Shown here in pieces: positions 11,753 through 21,446 of a stretch of DNA of 64,000 nucleotides; position 1 is the first letter of the stretch; each line of letters starts with the position of its first letter. The notes beneath the pieces were generated by a model that had not been told where the DNA came from, searched no databases, and saw only the letters and a program-made list of their open reading frames with translations. Made by a program: the position numbers and the translations under genes. Source of the DNA: Trinickia mobilis (lineage in GTDB: Bacteria > Pseudomonadota > Gammaproteobacteria > Burkholderiales > Burkholderiaceae); the NCBI RefSeq assembly GCF_017315705.1, contig NZ_JAFLRF010000002.1, positions 1 through 64,000 of the forward strand. The letters are read 5' to 3'.

Positions 11753-14700
11753 TTCAATCCGAAATCGACTCGCGTCGTCGCGCCCTTGTCCTTGATGCCT
11801 TGCGCATCGAGCTTCGGCGCGACGATGAACACGCGGCTCGCATCGACCTTGCCCTCGAAATACTGCTGCACCGCCTGCGCGCGCTGCTGCGCGAGGGCAC
11901 GCAGGCTCGCCTCGTCGATCGGCGCGTGCTCGGCGAGCGCCGTCTTCATGTCGTCGGCCGGCATGCTCTTCGTGAGGCCGATGAAGTTGCGCGGCTTCTT
12001 GAAGTCCGCATCCTTGTACGCCTTCGTCAGGTAGTCGGCGTACTCCTTCGGATCGACCTTCACCGTCGCCGTATCGACGCTCTCGCCGTGCCCGACGACA
12101 TCCTTCACCTTCTCCTGCCGCACGAGGCGATCGACATAGCCGACGCGCAGGGCGGGCGTATCGACCGCGGGGTCGACGCGCCCCGCAACGTCGATCTTCA
12201 CCGCGGGCTTGTCGTCGAGCGCCTTGACGATCGTGTCGAGCTTCTTGGTCGCCGCATCGGTGAGCGTGGCCGAGCCCGGATCGAACTCGACGTAGCCGAG
12301 ATCCTCACCGCCTCCGCCAAACGCGTTGGCGAGCAGCGAGAACGGCGCGGTCACCGCCTTCTCGATCAGATTCACGAACGCGTGCCAGATCACGCCGCCG
12401 ATGCTGAACTCGGGGTTCGCGAGCGACCCCGACACCGGAATGTTCACGTCGATCTCGCCGCGCGAATTCTTGAGGAGCGAGATCGCGAGCCGCACCGGCA
12501 GCTTGGTCGCCGTGTCGTTCTGGATGTGATCGCCGAACGTGAGCTGGTCGATGAAGATGTGGTTGTTCGCGGAGAGCTGATCGTTGTCGAGCTGGTAGTG
12601 CAGATCGACATTGAGCTTGCCCTTCGTGATCGGGTAGCCCGCGTACTTCGCGGAATACGGCGTGAGGTTCGTCAGCTCGATGCCGTGCGCGGTCGCCGTC
12701 AAGTCGAGCTGCGGCTTCTTCGCGAGCGGGTTCACCGTGCCGCGGATCGAAATCGGCCCGTTCGCTTCGAGCTTCGCGCCGACGTCGACCGGTGCGGGCT
12801 TCGTCGATTGCGTGCCGAATGCGCCGATCGTGCCGGTGATGTCGACGAGGTTCGCGGTGTAGTTCGGCTTGATGAAGTCGTCCGTATAGTTCACGCGGCC
12901 TTTCTGCAGCACCAGTTGGCCGAACCGCAAGTTGACCGGCGCGCTCGGCGACGCGCTTGCCGTGGCCGCCGAAGCCGCTGCGGGCGCGGCGGCTTGCGCG
13001 CTTGCGGACGCCGCCGTTGCCGCTGCCGCCGGCGCTTGCTGCGCAACCGCCGCCGAGGCCGGCACCGCCTCCGCGCCCGGCGTCAGCGGAACCGGCGCGG
13101 CCTTGCCCTGCGCCGCCGATTGCTGCTGCGCGAGCACGTCGTTCAAATTGAGCTTGCCCTGCGCATCGAGCAGCACGCGTCCGTAGAAGTTGGCAAACGT
13201 CACGCGGCCCACCTCGACATCGGTGCCGTGCTCGTCGTAGCGCGCTTTCAGGTTCGCGAGCGACAGCGCGCCCCAGCCCGCGAGCGGCGTCGAATTCACG
13301 CGGTCGAGCAAGCGCACGTCGACGAGCGCCGCATCGCCGCGATACGACGCGCTCATCGCTTTGTTCGTCTGCGCGAACGCGAGGTCGCCCTTCAGGTTGA
13401 GGAGCGCGCTCGCCATCGTCGCATTGAGCTTGCCGCCGAAGTACGGCTCGAACGCGGCCGCGTCGAGCCGGCTGCCGTTCACGTTCAGCGCGAGCTTGAG
13501 CGGGCTCGCCGTCACGTCGCCTTTCACGTCGACCGAGCCCTTCTTGTTGAGCGTCGCCTGCAGCGTGACGGGCAGCGGCTTGCTCAAATCGTCGCTGATG
13601 TTCTGCACCGAGAGCTGAATCGGCGTGAAGCTCAGCGTCGCGGGCCGCGGCGTGCTGTTGTCGAGGAAATCGGCCGACGCATCCTTCAGCGTGAACGAGC
13701 CGATCCGGTAGTGCCACGCCGGCCCTTGCCGCTCGGCCTGCTGCGCGCCGTGCGCGACCTTGCGCTCGGGCGCGGCCTCGCGCGGCGCGGCGAGCGTCTG
13801 CAGATCGATGCGGCCGTCCTTCATGCGTTGCGCGCTGACGGCGAGCCCGGTCGCTTCGATGCTCGCGATGTCGGCCGTGCGCGAGCTCAGGTCGATCCGC
13901 TTGATCGCGACGTGGCCGTCGGCGAGCGCCACGGCCGGCGTCTTCGAATCGGGGCCGGCGATCTTGAGCGAGTCGAGATTCAGCTCGCTGTCACCGACCT
14001 GCACGGCGACGGGCGACTTCGACCAGTCGGCGGCGGCGTTCACCGTCGCGCTGAGCGTGCCGTCGGTCACGCGCGCGGACGTCACGCCTTCGAGGTACGG
14101 CTGGGCGAGCGGCAGCGGGATCGAGGCGAGCGTCACCTTCGCGCCGGCCGTCTTCGCGGCGAGGCCGAACGAGCCCGCGAGACCGATCGAGCCGCCGTTT
14201 TGGAGATCGGTGCTGAAGGTGTAGCGCGCGGGCGTTTTTGCAAGCGTCGACACATCGTCGAGCCCGACGGCCAGATGCGTGAGACCGACCGACACCGGCT
14301 GCGCGGGCACGCGGTCGTCGAGATGGATCGTGCCGTCGTTGATCGCGAAACGCTTGATCGACACATCGAGCGGCGCGGCCGGCTGCTTGGCCTCGGCCGC
14401 GGACGAAGACGCCGCCGGGGCTGACGCCGCAGCCGCCTCGCTCGCGGCGGGCTGCGCCGCCGGCGTGAGCGCGCGCGCAATGCTCAGCGTGCCGTCCTTC
14501 TCGCGAGCAAGATTCACAACCGGCTGATCGATGTGGATGTCGTCGAAATGAAACACGCTCTTCAAGGGCTGAAGCTCCGCCGCCGCGACATGCACGCCGC
14601 TCGCAGCGAAAAGCGGCGCCTTCGCCGGATCGACGACCTGCAATTCAGTGAGGTCGGTCGTGCCGGTCACGGAGAGCGTCGGCGTCTCGCCTTCCATCAC

Positions 14701-15522
14701 GAAGCGCAGCTTCAAGTCGCTCGCGAGCTTGCCCGAGGTCACCGTCACCGGCAGCTTGGCCGGCACGTACGACAGCATCTTCGGCACATCGATGCCGTCG
14801 AACTTGAGCGCGACTTCCGATTCGCGCGACGCCGCAAACGGCTTGGTCTTGCCGTCGATTGCGAGCGGGCTGCCGTCGATGCGCGCGCGCAGGCGCGGGT
14901 CGACGAAGATGTCGGTCTTCGACGGCAGCGTGGCGATGAACGGCACGCCGAGCGCGAACTGGTCGACGACGTGCTTCTGGCCGAGCAATCGATCGTCGAA
15001 ATAGAAGCTGCCGTTTTCGATCTGGATGTTCGAGATCGAGAACGGCGTCGGCTTGCTCTCCGGCTTGCTCGGGGTCGAGAACTTCTCGATCAGGTCCGTG
15101 AAATTGAAGTGCTGCGCGTCGTAGCGAACGATGTGGATGCGCGGCGAATCGATCTTGATCTCGTTGACGATCGGCGCGAGGCGAAAGAGCGACGACCACG
15201 ACGGCCGCACGACGAGCCGCTCGATATCGACGAAATCGCCCGCGCCGCCGCGCTCGCCGACGTGAATGCGATCGGCTTCGAGGTTGAGCGTGTAGGGATT
15301 GAGCGCGATGCGCCCGATGCTCGCCGGCCGGTCGAGCTCTTTGCTCAATTGCTGCTCGGCGATGTGCCTGATGAGCGGCGGCGCCGCAAAAAAGCCGAGC
15401 AGGCCGAACAGCACGATGAAGACGAGGAGCCCTATCGCGATGCGCTTCGCACGGTGCGATTGCGCCGCGGATCGCAAGGTCTGCAACGAGGAAATCAGAA
15501 CTGCTTTGTTTGGACTTGCCAT
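11749..15522 (-). CDS. large AsmA-like DUF748 envelope protein
   Basis: The 1257-residue protein has one N-terminal membrane anchor (residues about 27-48, IAIGLLVFIVLFGLLGFFAA), followed by an AsmA-like start (LSKELDRPASIGRIALNPYT). A very long beta-rich region forms the DUF748 repeat architecture. Ala-rich linkers sit near residues 345-375 and 800-840. A tail near residues 1090-1257 carries YVEFDPGSATLTDAATKKLD, reminiscent of an OmpA-like segment but without the usual peptidoglycan-binding signature. Such bridge-like proteins are thought to be anchored in the inner membrane and to span the periplasm for lipid transport; that role is inferred from the family. It is the second gene of a minus-strand pair with the DUF1254 gene, separated by 100 bases and a hairpin. 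Confidence 0.9.
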   Translation of the reverse strand: MASPNKAVLISSLQTLRSAAQSHRAKRIAIGLLVFIVLFGLLGFFAAPPLIRHIAEQQLSKELDRPASIGRIALNPYTLNLEADRIHVGERGGAGDFVDIERLVVRPSWSSLFRLAPIVNEIKIDSPRIHIVRYDAQHFNFTDLIEKFSTPSKPESKPTPFSISNIQIENGSFYFDDRLLGQKHVVDQFALGVPFIATLPSKTDIFVDPRLRARIDGSPLAIDGKTKPFAASRESEVALKFDGIDVPKMLSYVPAKLPVTVTSGKLASDLKLRFVMEGETPTLSVTGTTDLTELQVVDPAKAPLFAASGVHVAAAELQPLKSVFHFDDIHIDQPVVNLAREKDGTLSIARALTPAAQPAASEAAAASAPAASSSAAEAKQPAAPLDVSIKRFAINDGTIHLDDRVPAQPVSVGLTHLAVGLDDVSTLAKTPARYTFSTDLQNGGSIGLAGSFGLAAKTAGAKVTLASIPLPLAQPYLEGVTSARVTDGTLSATVNAAADWSKSPVAVQVGDSELNLDSLKIAGPDSKTPAVALADGHVAIKRIDLSSRTADIASIEATGLAVSAQRMKDGRIDLQTLAAPREAAPERKVAHGAQQAERQGPAWHYRIGSFTLKDASADFLDNSTPRPATLSFTPIQLSVQNISDDLSKPLPVTLQATLNKKGSVDVKGDVTASPLKLALNVNGSRLDAAAFEPYFGGKLNATMASALLNLKGDLAFAQTNKAMSASYRGDAALVDVRLLDRVNSTPLAGWGALSLANLKARYDEHGTDVEVGRVTFANFYGRVLLDAQGKLNLNDVLAQQQSAAQGKAAPVPLTPGAEAVPASAAVAQQAPAAAATAASASAQAAAPAAASAATASASPSAPVNLRFGQLVLQKGRVNYTDDFIKPNYTANLVDITGTIGAFGTQSTKPAPVDVGAKLEANGPISIRGTVNPLAKKPQLDLTATAHGIELTNLTPYSAKYAGYPITKGKLNVDLHYQLDNDQLSANNHIFIDQLTFGDHIQNDTATKLPVRLAISLLKNSRGEIDVNIPVSGSLANPEFSIGGVIWHAFVNLIEKAVTAPFSLLANAFGGGGEDLGYVEFDPGSATLTDAATKKLDTIVKALDDKPAVKIDVAGRVDPAVDTPALRVGYVDRLVRQEKVKDVVGHGESVDTATVKVDPKEYADYLTKAYKDADFKKPRNFIGLTKSMPADDMKTALAEHAPIDEASLRALAQQRAQAVQQYFEGKVDASRVFIVAPKLDAQGIKDKGATTRVDFGLK

Positions 15523-15559
15523 GCTTTATTGCCATTGATGCGGCACGAACGTGCCGCGC

Positions 15560-15598
15560 AAAAAACAAGAGCCCGCCGCTCGGAAGTATAGGCGGCGG
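15560..15598 (-). terminator. possible intrinsic terminator after the DUF1254 gene
   Basis: On the minus strand a 7-bp G/C stem (15592-15598 paired with 15573-15579) is followed after 7 bases by six Ts (15565-15560). The T-run is further from the stem than usual, so termination may be partial and the AsmA-like gene may still receive read-through. Confidence 0.5.
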
Positions 15599-15622
15599 AC
15601 TCCGCTCACGACAGCAGCCGGA

Positions 15623-17047
15623 TTACTGGCGTTCGACCGCCGGCGGCTGCCAGCTGCCGTCGGTGGCCTGCGGCTTCGGCGCGTACAGGCGCATCACGAG
15701 CTTGAAATCGCTGCGCGGCACCGGCAGCCAGTTCGACGCGCGCGCCTTGCCCGGCGAATTCGCCGAGACATAAATGTCGACCGAGCCGTCGCGGTTGCGG
15801 CGCAGCCGCTCGCGCGAGCCGATCGAGCGCCGCGCGTCGCCGGTGTCGGCGAGCGCGCCATCCGTCGTGTACGGCGTGATCGTCCAGAACGCGCGCGCCG
15901 GCGGCAGCGCCTTCGCGTCGAAGCGGATCACGTAGCGGTTCGCGCCGTTCAACGCCTGGCCGTCGCTGTCGATCGTCACCGCCGGCCGCACTTCGTCGTC
16001 CTTCGTGCCGCTGCCGGGCTGCACGCGGGCGGCGTAGGCGCGCAGCGCGTAGTCGTTGCTGTAGTGTCCGATGTCGTCGCCGAGCCAGCTCCAGCCGTTC
16101 GCCGTCAGCGCGTTCGCCGGCACCGCGGCGACGCGGGCGCGTCCGTCGGCGAGACCGGCGGCGATCGCGTCGGCGGCGCCGTCCGGCAGTTTCGCGGGCT
16201 CGCCCGGCCTCACGCCGAGCTCGGCGAGGAGCTTCAGTGCGTGCGGATCGGCCGGCGCCGGCGGGTTGTCGTGCAGCGCATCGGCAAGCTGATTGAAGAA
16301 GGCGTCCGCATCGAGCGCGGCGACTCGCGCGGCGGGCGACGCTTCCGGCGCGGTGTCGGCGGGGCCGCCGCGCGTCGCCATCGACGAGCCGCGCGTGTCG
16401 CCCGTGTAGACCGACAGCGGCACGACGCGAATCGCGCGCTGCAGCTTCTTGACGGCCGTCAGGTCGTGCGGACCGTTCGACTGGATCCGCACCGACAGCC
16501 AGACGTTCGCCGAGCTCGCGTCGATCCGCTGCACGTTCTTCGGCAGCGTGCCGTCCCAGCCGGGCGCGACGAAAGCAATCGTTTGCGCCTCGGCCGAGCC
16601 GGTGCGCGGGTCGGCATCCGGGCCCGTCGACCAGATCACGTTGCTCCACATATCGAGCGCGCGGGCGCCGAGATAACGGCCGCGGGCGTCCGGCAGCGTC
16701 ACGATCACCGGTTCGGCTGACAGGTCGAGCCAGCCGTTCGAGGCGAGCGTGTCGACATCGGGCGTCGGCGGATTGGCCGCGCCGACGGGCGGCTGCGCCT
16801 GCTCGTGGCGCAAGGTGTTCAAGGGCGCCTGGCCCGGCTGCGTGCCGTCGCTGCCGACGGCCGCGTCGCGGGCCGCCTCCATCAGCACGAGCGGATAGCC
16901 GAACACGTAGGAATCGGCGACTTCGTCTTTGATCCAGCCGTGGTTGTCCGCCGCTGCGGGCGCGGGCTGACGGACGGCGCAACCCGCAAGGAAAGCCAAG
17001 CCTGCGAGCGATGCGCAGGCCGTCGAAAGCAGAGATTTTCTTATCAT
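15623..17047 (-). CDS. DUF1254/DUF1214 lipoprotein
   Basis: The 474-residue protein starts at the ATG (complement of 17045-17047), which gives MIRKSLLSTACASLAG and the lipobox LAGC (Cys about residue 23). Upstream in-frame codons are rejected because they would precede a good export signal. The DUF1254 part follows (DSYVFGYPLVLMEAARDA, NTLRHEQ, PDVDTLASNGWLDLS), and the DUF1214 part is C-terminal (FWTITPYTTDGAL, NSPGKARASNWLPVP). Members of this family are abundant envelope proteins of unknown biochemical role. The gene is divergent from the PaiB-like gene, with 247 bases between them. Confidence 0.93.
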   Translation of the reverse strand: MIRKSLLSTACASLAGLAFLAGCAVRQPAPAAADNHGWIKDEVADSYVFGYPLVLMEAARDAAVGSDGTQPGQAPLNTLRHEQAQPPVGAANPPTPDVDTLASNGWLDLSAEPVIVTLPDARGRYLGARALDMWSNVIWSTGPDADPRTGSAEAQTIAFVAPGWDGTLPKNVQRIDASSANVWLSVRIQSNGPHDLTAVKKLQRAIRVVPLSVYTGDTRGSSMATRGGPADTAPEASPAARVAALDADAFFNQLADALHDNPPAPADPHALKLLAELGVRPGEPAKLPDGAADAIAAGLADGRARVAAVPANALTANGWSWLGDDIGHYSNDYALRAYAARVQPGSGTKDDEVRPAVTIDSDGQALNGANRYVIRFDAKALPPARAFWTITPYTTDGALADTGDARRSIGSRERLRRNRDGSVDIYVSANSPGKARASNWLPVPRSDFKLVMRLYAPKPQATDGSWQPPAVERQ

Positions 17048-17294
17048 TGGGCTATGGTAGGCGACGCGTGCCGGGCAGCTGGCCGTGAGCGGCCAGCGAT
17101 GCAGCGCTTCCCGCAGACCCCGGTCCGGTCCGCGCACGCTGTCCTTCTTGATCTTGAAAACGCGTTTTATCGTATCCTCGTCGGCTAAGCAAGAACAAGG
17201 CTGGAACGGTACGAAATCGCTGCCGTAACCGGGTTCTTGCACTATTTGACGCTGTCCGCCTCGTGCGCGAACGATTTGCCCAAGGAGCCCCCTC

Positions 17295-17939
17295 ATGTAC
17301 ATGCCAGCCCAATACGATGAGGCCCGGCCCGAAGTCTTGCAGCGCCTGATCGCCGATCATCCGCTCGGCGCGCTCGTCACCGTCGGACCGAACGGGCTCG
17401 ACGCCAACCATCTGCCGTTCGAGTTCGTGCGGGGCGGCGGAGCGCACGGCACGCTGCGCGCCCACGTGGCCCGCGCGAACCCGGTCTGGCGCGAAGTGGC
17501 GGAGCGCCCCGAGGCGCTCGTCATCTTCCAGGGCCCGACCGCCTATATCTCGCCGAACTGGTACCCGAGCAAGCACGAAGAGCACCGCAAGGTGCCGACC
17601 TACAACTACATGGTGGTCCATGCACACGGACGGATTGTCGTCCACGATGATGAAGCTTTCGTGCGCGGCCTCGTTGCGCGGCTCACGCGCATGATGGAAG
17701 CCGGCGAGCCCGTGCCGTGGAAGATGGGCGATGCGCCGGCCGATTACCTCTCGCAGATGCTGTCGATGATCGTCGGCATCGAGATCGAGGTGACGAAGCT
17801 CGTCGGCAAATGGAAGCTCGGCCAGGAGAAAGAGGATCGCGACCGCCGCGGCGCAATCGCCGCGCTGCGCGAGCGCGGCGGGGATGCGCGCAGTCAGGTT
17901 GCCGATGCGATGTTCGAGGCGAAGCCGGGGTTGGAGTAA
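17295..17939 (+). CDS. PaiB-type FMN-binding protein
   Basis: The 214-residue protein has a complete PaiB/split-barrel fold: MYMPAQYDEARPEVLQRLI at the start, LVTVGPNGLDANHLPF, FQGPTAYISPNWYPSK and VPTYNYMVVHAHGRI in the body, and the helical end MLSMIVGIEIEVTKLVGKWK. Annotators often call these negative transcriptional regulators after Bacillus PaiB, but the fold is that of FMN-dependent oxidoreductases and no DNA-binding motif is visible. An AAGGAG site ends 8 bases before the ATG. The gene stands alone. Confidence 0.93.
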   Translation: MYMPAQYDEARPEVLQRLIADHPLGALVTVGPNGLDANHLPFEFVRGGGAHGTLRAHVARANPVWREVAERPEALVIFQGPTAYISPNWYPSKHEEHRKVPTYNYMVVHAHGRIVVHDDEAFVRGLVARLTRMMEAGEPVPWKMGDAPADYLSQMLSMIVGIEIEVTKLVGKWKLGQEKEDRDRRGAIAALRERGGDARSQVADAMFEAKPGLE

Positions 17940-18024
17940 TCGAGTGAGATAGGCCGCGATCTTGCCTTACGAGATCCAGCGCATAGTCCAGCTTCGCAAA
18001 GCGCCCCGGGACCCACCGCACCCC

Positions 18025-18055
18025 TTGACCTTCCCATCATGGGAGGCTCGATACT
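18025..18055 (+). promoter_or_regulatory. CueR-type copper-responsive promoter of copA
   Basis: A -35 box TTGACC (18025-18030) and a -10 box GATACT (18050-18055) are separated by 19 bases, the overlong spacer typical of MerR-family promoters. An imperfect dyad ACCTTCC-N7-GGAGGCT (18028-18048) fills the spacer and matches the known CueR operator ACCTTCC-N7-GGAAGGT at 12 of 14 arm positions. The start codon of copA is 42 bases downstream. No cueR gene is in the window, so the regulator must be encoded elsewhere. Confidence 0.85.
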
Positions 18056-18097
18056 GAATTCGTCAGCGGCAATTGCCGCCTTCGAGCCCTCTTCATC

Positions 18098-20437
18098 ATG
18101 ACCGACTTGTCCCAACCCATTGCCGCCCGCCAGTCCCTGACGGCGGAACTCGATATCGGCGGCATGACTTGCGCGTCTTGCGCAGCCCGCGTCGAAAAGG
18201 CGCTCGCCCGCACGCCCGGCGTCACGCGCGCCGCCGTCAATCTGGCGACGGAACGGGCCACCGTCGCGTCGGATGCGCCGCTCGACGTCGACGGCCTCGT
18301 CGCCGCCGTGGTTAAGGCCGGCTACGCAGCACGTCCGGTCGCGGCACCTGATGCAGACGCAGCCGCCGCTCAGCCCGGCGCAAGCACCACCGATACCGAA
18401 GCCGTCAAACGCCGCCAGGACCGCCGCGAGCGCAACGCGCTCATCGTCGCGGCGCTCCTCACGCTGCCGCTCATGCTGCCGATGCTCACCGAATGGTCGA
18501 GCGCACCGCTCGCGCTGCCGGTTTGGCTGCAGCTCGCGTTCGCCAGCGTCGTGCAGTTCGGCTTCGGCGCGCGCTTCTACACCGCCGCGTGGCGGGCGCT
18601 GCGCGCGAAGAGCGGCAACATGGACCTGCTCGTTGCGCTGGGTACGTCGGCCGCGTACGGGCTCTCCGTCTGGCAGAGTGCCGCGCACCCCGGAGATATG
18701 GCGCATCTCTACTTCGAGGCGGCGGCGGTCGTCATCGTGCTCGTGCGCTTCGGCAAGTGGCTCGAAGCGCGTGCGAAGCGCCAGACCACCGACGCGATCC
18801 GCGCGCTCAACGCATTGCGCCCCGACCGCGCGCGCATCCGTGGCGGCGACGGCCATGAACGCGACGTGCCGCTCGCGCAGGTGCGCGTGGGGACGGTCGT
18901 CGTCGTGCGGCCCGGCGAGCGCGTGCCGATCGACGGCGTCGTGCTCGAAGGACGCACCCACATCGACGAATCGCTGATCACCGGCGAAAGCCTGCCGGTC
19001 GCGAAAGAGGCGGGCGAGCGCGTCACCGCCGGCTCGATCAACGGCGACGGCCTGATCGCCGTCACGACGAGGGCGACCGGCGCCGAAACCACGCTCGCGC
19101 GCATCATCCGGCTCGTCGAGACCGCGCAGGCGGAGAAGGCGCCGATCCAGCGGCTCGTCGATCGCGTCAGCGCCGTCTTCGTGCCCGCGATTCTCGCGAT
19201 CGCGCTCGTCACGCTGATCGGCTGGCTGCTCGCGGGCGCGTCCGGCGAGACTTCGATTCTCAACGCGGTATCGGTGCTCGTGATCGCCTGCCCTTGCGCG
19301 CTCGGCCTCGCGACGCCCGCCGCGATCATGGCGGGCACCGGCGTCGCGGCGCGCCATGGCGTGCTGATCAAGGATGCGCAAGCGCTGGAGCTGGCGCAGC
19401 GCGTGTCCGTCGTCGCGTTCGACAAGACGGGGACGCTGACGGCCGGCAAGCCGTCGGTCGTCGCGTTCGAGCCGGTCGGCATCGGGCGCGGCGAAGCGTT
19501 CGCGCTGGCCGCGGCCGTGCAGCGCGGCAGCGATCATCCGCTCGCGCGGGCGCTCGTCGCGGCGGCGGAGTCGGACGTGGACGGCTTGGAGGACGGCGTT
19601 GGCACGGTTGGCGCGCAACGCGCGAAAAGCGCGCAAGCATCGGCTGCGCAAGGCGCGCGTCTGAAGGCCGCTCTCACGCTGGCCGTGCCGGGACGCGGCG
19701 TTCAAGCGGAAGTCGACGGCCGCACGCTCGCGATCGGCAGCAGCCGCTGGCTCGCCGAGCTGGGTATCGATCTGCCGCCGGCCATCGCGGCGCGAGCCGA
19801 GGAATTCGCAGCGGCCGGCAACACGGTGTCCTGGCTGATGAGCGTCGCGACGCCGGGTGCGCCCGCCGCCGCCCTCGCGCTGATCGCGTTCGGCGACACC
19901 GTCAAGCCGGGCGCGCGCGAGGCGATCGAACGGCTCGCCGCGCGCGGCGTGACGAGCGTGCTCGTGACGGGCGACAACCACGGCAGCGCGGCGAGCGTTG
20001 CCGCGGCGCTCGGCATCCGCGACTTCCACGCGGACGTGCTGCCCGCCGACAAGGCGCGCATCGTGCGCGAACTGAAAGCGCGCACGGGCGGCATCGTCGC
20101 GATGGCCGGCGACGGCATCAACGACGCGCCGGCGCTTGCCGCCGCCGATATCGGCATGGCGATGTCGACCGGAACGGACGTCGCGATGCACACCGCCGGC
20201 ATCACGCTGATGCGCGGCGATCCGGCGCTCGTCGCCGACGCGATCGACATCTCGCGGCGCACGTACCGCAAGATCCGCCAGAACCTGTTCTGGGCGTTCG
20301 TCTACAACCTGGCGGGGGTTCTGCTCGCCGCGTTCGGCCTGCTCAACCCGATGCTCGCGGGCGCGGCGATGGCATTTTCGAGCGTGAGCGTCGTGACCAA
20401 CGCGCTATTGCTGAAGGCCTGGCATAGCGGCAAATAA
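18098..20437 (+). CDS. copA: copper-exporting P1B-type ATPase
   Basis: The 779-residue P-type ATPase has a single N-terminal heavy-metal-binding domain (GGMTCASC, Cys25 and Cys28). The TGES actuator motif is at 295-298. The CPC ion-path motif (Cys398-Pro-Cys400) marks the Cu(I) subgroup. The phosphorylated DKTGT starts at Asp442, SDHP of the nucleotide domain follows, then [10 protein letters not shown]. It pumps Cu(I) from cytoplasm to periplasm at the expense of ATP. An Ala-rich insert around residues 495-530 lies within the nucleotide-binding domain. The CueR-type promoter directly upstream supports copper induction. A convergent His-rich secreted protein follows. Confidence 0.96.
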   Translation: MTDLSQPIAARQSLTAELDIGGMTCASCAARVEKALARTPGVTRAAVNLATERATVASDAPLDVDGLVAAVVKAGYAARPVAAPDADAAAAQPGASTTDTEAVKRRQDRRERNALIVAALLTLPLMLPMLTEWSSAPLALPVWLQLAFASVVQFGFGARFYTAAWRALRAKSGNMDLLVALGTSAAYGLSVWQSAAHPGDMAHLYFEAAAVVIVLVRFGKWLEARAKRQTTDAIRALNALRPDRARIRGGDGHERDVPLAQVRVGTVVVVRPGERVPIDGVVLEGRTHIDESLITGESLPVAKEAGERVTAGSINGDGLIAVTTRATGAETTLARIIRLVETAQAEKAPIQRLVDRVSAVFVPAILAIALVTLIGWLLAGASGETSILNAVSVLVIACPCALGLATPAAIMAGTGVAARHGVLIKDAQALELAQRVSVVAFDKTGTLTAGKPSVVAFEPVGIGRGEAFALAAAVQRGSDHPLARALVAAAESDVDGLEDGVGTVGAQRAKSAQASAAQGARLKAALTLAVPGRGVQAEVDGRTLAIGSSRWLAELGIDLPPAIAARAEEFAAAGNTVSWLMSVATPGAPAAALALIAFGDTVKPGAREAIERLAARGVTSVLVTGDNHGSAASVAAALGIRDFHADVLPADKARIVRELKARTGGIVAMAGDGINDAPALAAADIGMAMSTGTDVAMHTAGITLMRGDPALVADAIDISRRTYRKIRQNLFWAFVYNLAGVLLAAFGLLNPMLAGAAMAFSSVSVVTNALLLKAWHSGK

Positions 20438-20466
20438 AAAAGCCCCGCGTGCCAAGACGCGGGGCT
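20435..20466 (-). terminator. intrinsic terminator of the His-rich gene, facing copA
   Basis: A 10-bp stem AGCCCCGCGT/ACGCGGGGCT (20441-20450 with 20457-20466) has a 6-base loop. Read on the minus strand it is followed by six T/A-derived Ts (20440-20435), so it terminates the His-rich gene. In the copA direction there is no T-run, although the hairpin may stabilise the copA 3' end. Confidence 0.8.
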
Positions 20467-20479
20467 CACTACGTGACGC

Positions 20480-20767
20480 TTATTCGTGGTAATCGCGGTG
20501 GTCGCCGTGGTCACGGTGCGGATCGTGATCGTGCGGATGGTGGCGCATCCATTCGTCGTGTTCCCAGTAGCGATGGCCGTCCCAGTAGCGGTCGCCGTGC
20601 CAGCCGAGCGAGACGTTCACGTCGACGGGAATGGCGTGCGGCGCGTCGTACGCCGGTTGCGGCGCGACACCGCGCACCATCTGGGCGGATGCCGACCCTG
20701 CGGCGAGCAGCGCGCCTCCAGCAATGAGCGCGGCAGCGATCGAGTGCGAAATCTTCATGTGTTTCAT
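20480..20767 (-). CDS. small His/Asp-rich secreted protein
   Basis: The 95-residue protein has a signal peptide (MKISHSIAAALIAGGALLAA, cleaved near ASA-Q) and a mature domain of about 65 residues. The tail is dense in His, Asp and aromatic residues (RYWDGHRYWEHDEW, HDHDPHRDHGDHRDYH). A GGAG site 7 bases upstream supports the start at 20767. The His/Asp tail looks able to bind divalent metal, and the gene converges on copA, so a periplasmic copper-buffering role is a reasonable inference. Its own upstream region lacks a visible CueR box. Similar tails also occur in unrelated envelope proteins. Confidence 0.82.
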   Translation of the reverse strand: MKHMKISHSIAAALIAGGALLAAGSASAQMVRGVAPQPAYDAPHAIPVDVNVSLGWHGDRYWDGHRYWEHDEWMRHHPHDHDPHRDHGDHRDYHE

Positions 20768-21114
20768 CGTCGTTCTCCAATAGATATCCGGTTACGGTTA
20801 CGCAGCACGGCTTGTGCCTACGAGGAAACGTATCAAGGCGCGGCGCCTGCCGCTCGCGTGGCGGCTTTCCGGCGACGCGCTTCAAACCGTGCGCTTGGGA
20901 ATCAATGTACCGGGCTCGCGGCAGAGAACACGTGAGCGGTTGTAAGCCGAGATTTCAAGCGAAACGCACCGCCCGGAGGGGGAAGCAGACGGGATTGTCA
21001 GCACGGACGCAGCGCGGCGGGCGTAACAGCCCTATTTCCGCGTCGAAATCGGCACGCAACGCGTTACATCCGTAACGGACAGGAAATCTTTGGGGGCCAC
21101 TTCAAACCTCGCAC
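20768..21114. other. intergenic stretch, no gene recognised
   Basis: These 347 bases hold the upstream region of the His-rich gene and the downstream region of the 51-residue ORF. The only open frames are short, Arg/Cys-rich and without a ribosome site. I see no RNA gene or terminator. Confidence 0.5.
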
Positions 21115-21270
21115 TCAGCGGCCCATCAATCCGACCAGCGAGATCTGCGAGCGGCGAATGCGCTCAGCTTCGAGGTGGCGCGCTTCGTAGGAATAATCGG
21201 AATCGAGCGGCAGGTGCGGCGATGCGAAAAGGTCGCTGGCCTTCTGGATCAGGGCGAGGATAAAGCTCAT
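21115..21270 (-). CDS. 51-residue conserved-looking small protein
   Basis: The short frame begins at the ATG complementary to 21268-21270, with a perfect AGGAG site 6 bases upstream. It encodes MSFILALIQKASDLFASPHL, then a charged helix (EARHLEAERIRRSQ), and ends in VGLMGR. The N-terminal amphipathic helix followed by a Glu/Arg-rich helix resembles short DUF3563-like proteins of Burkholderiales, but I cannot confirm the family. The strong ribosome site, biased codon use and duplicated upstream motif argue that it is expressed. Confidence 0.65.
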   Translation of the reverse strand: MSFILALIQKASDLFASPHLPLDSDYSYEARHLEAERIRRSQISLVGLMGR

Positions 21271-21295
21271 GAGCGACTCCTGTTGGACAATGAAC

Positions 21296-21332
21296 TAGGG
21301 TTTTCCCTTAAGACGAATGATAGGGTTTTCCC
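21296..21332 (-). promoter_or_regulatory. two 12-bp direct repeats upstream of the 51-residue gene
   Basis: TAGGGTTTTCCC occurs at 21296-21307 and again at 21321-21332, a 25-base offset, in a stretch richer in A+T than its surroundings. Read on the coding strand the motif is GGGAAAACCCTA. The nearest copy lies 26 bases before the start codon. The spacing and position suggest paired binding sites or a promoter-operator region. Confidence 0.5.
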
Positions 21333-21446
21333 CAGTTCATTTCCAGTGCAACGCAGCAATTTTTCGATGCGCCACGCTGCCGCACAGTCTTGGTGCGGCT
21401 TGTGCGTCGCAACAATACAACAAACCGCTGCTCACACCGTTCTTCG

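Noticed and set aside
11800-14424. Long open frame (874 codons) opposite the AsmA-like gene
   Set aside because: It is Arg/Glu/Val-rich with no domain-like pattern, and the opposite strand encodes a clear DUF748 protein.
20812-21075. Plus-strand open frame of 87 codons near the His-rich gene
   Set aside because: Cys/Arg-rich, no ribosome site, and no homologous pattern.
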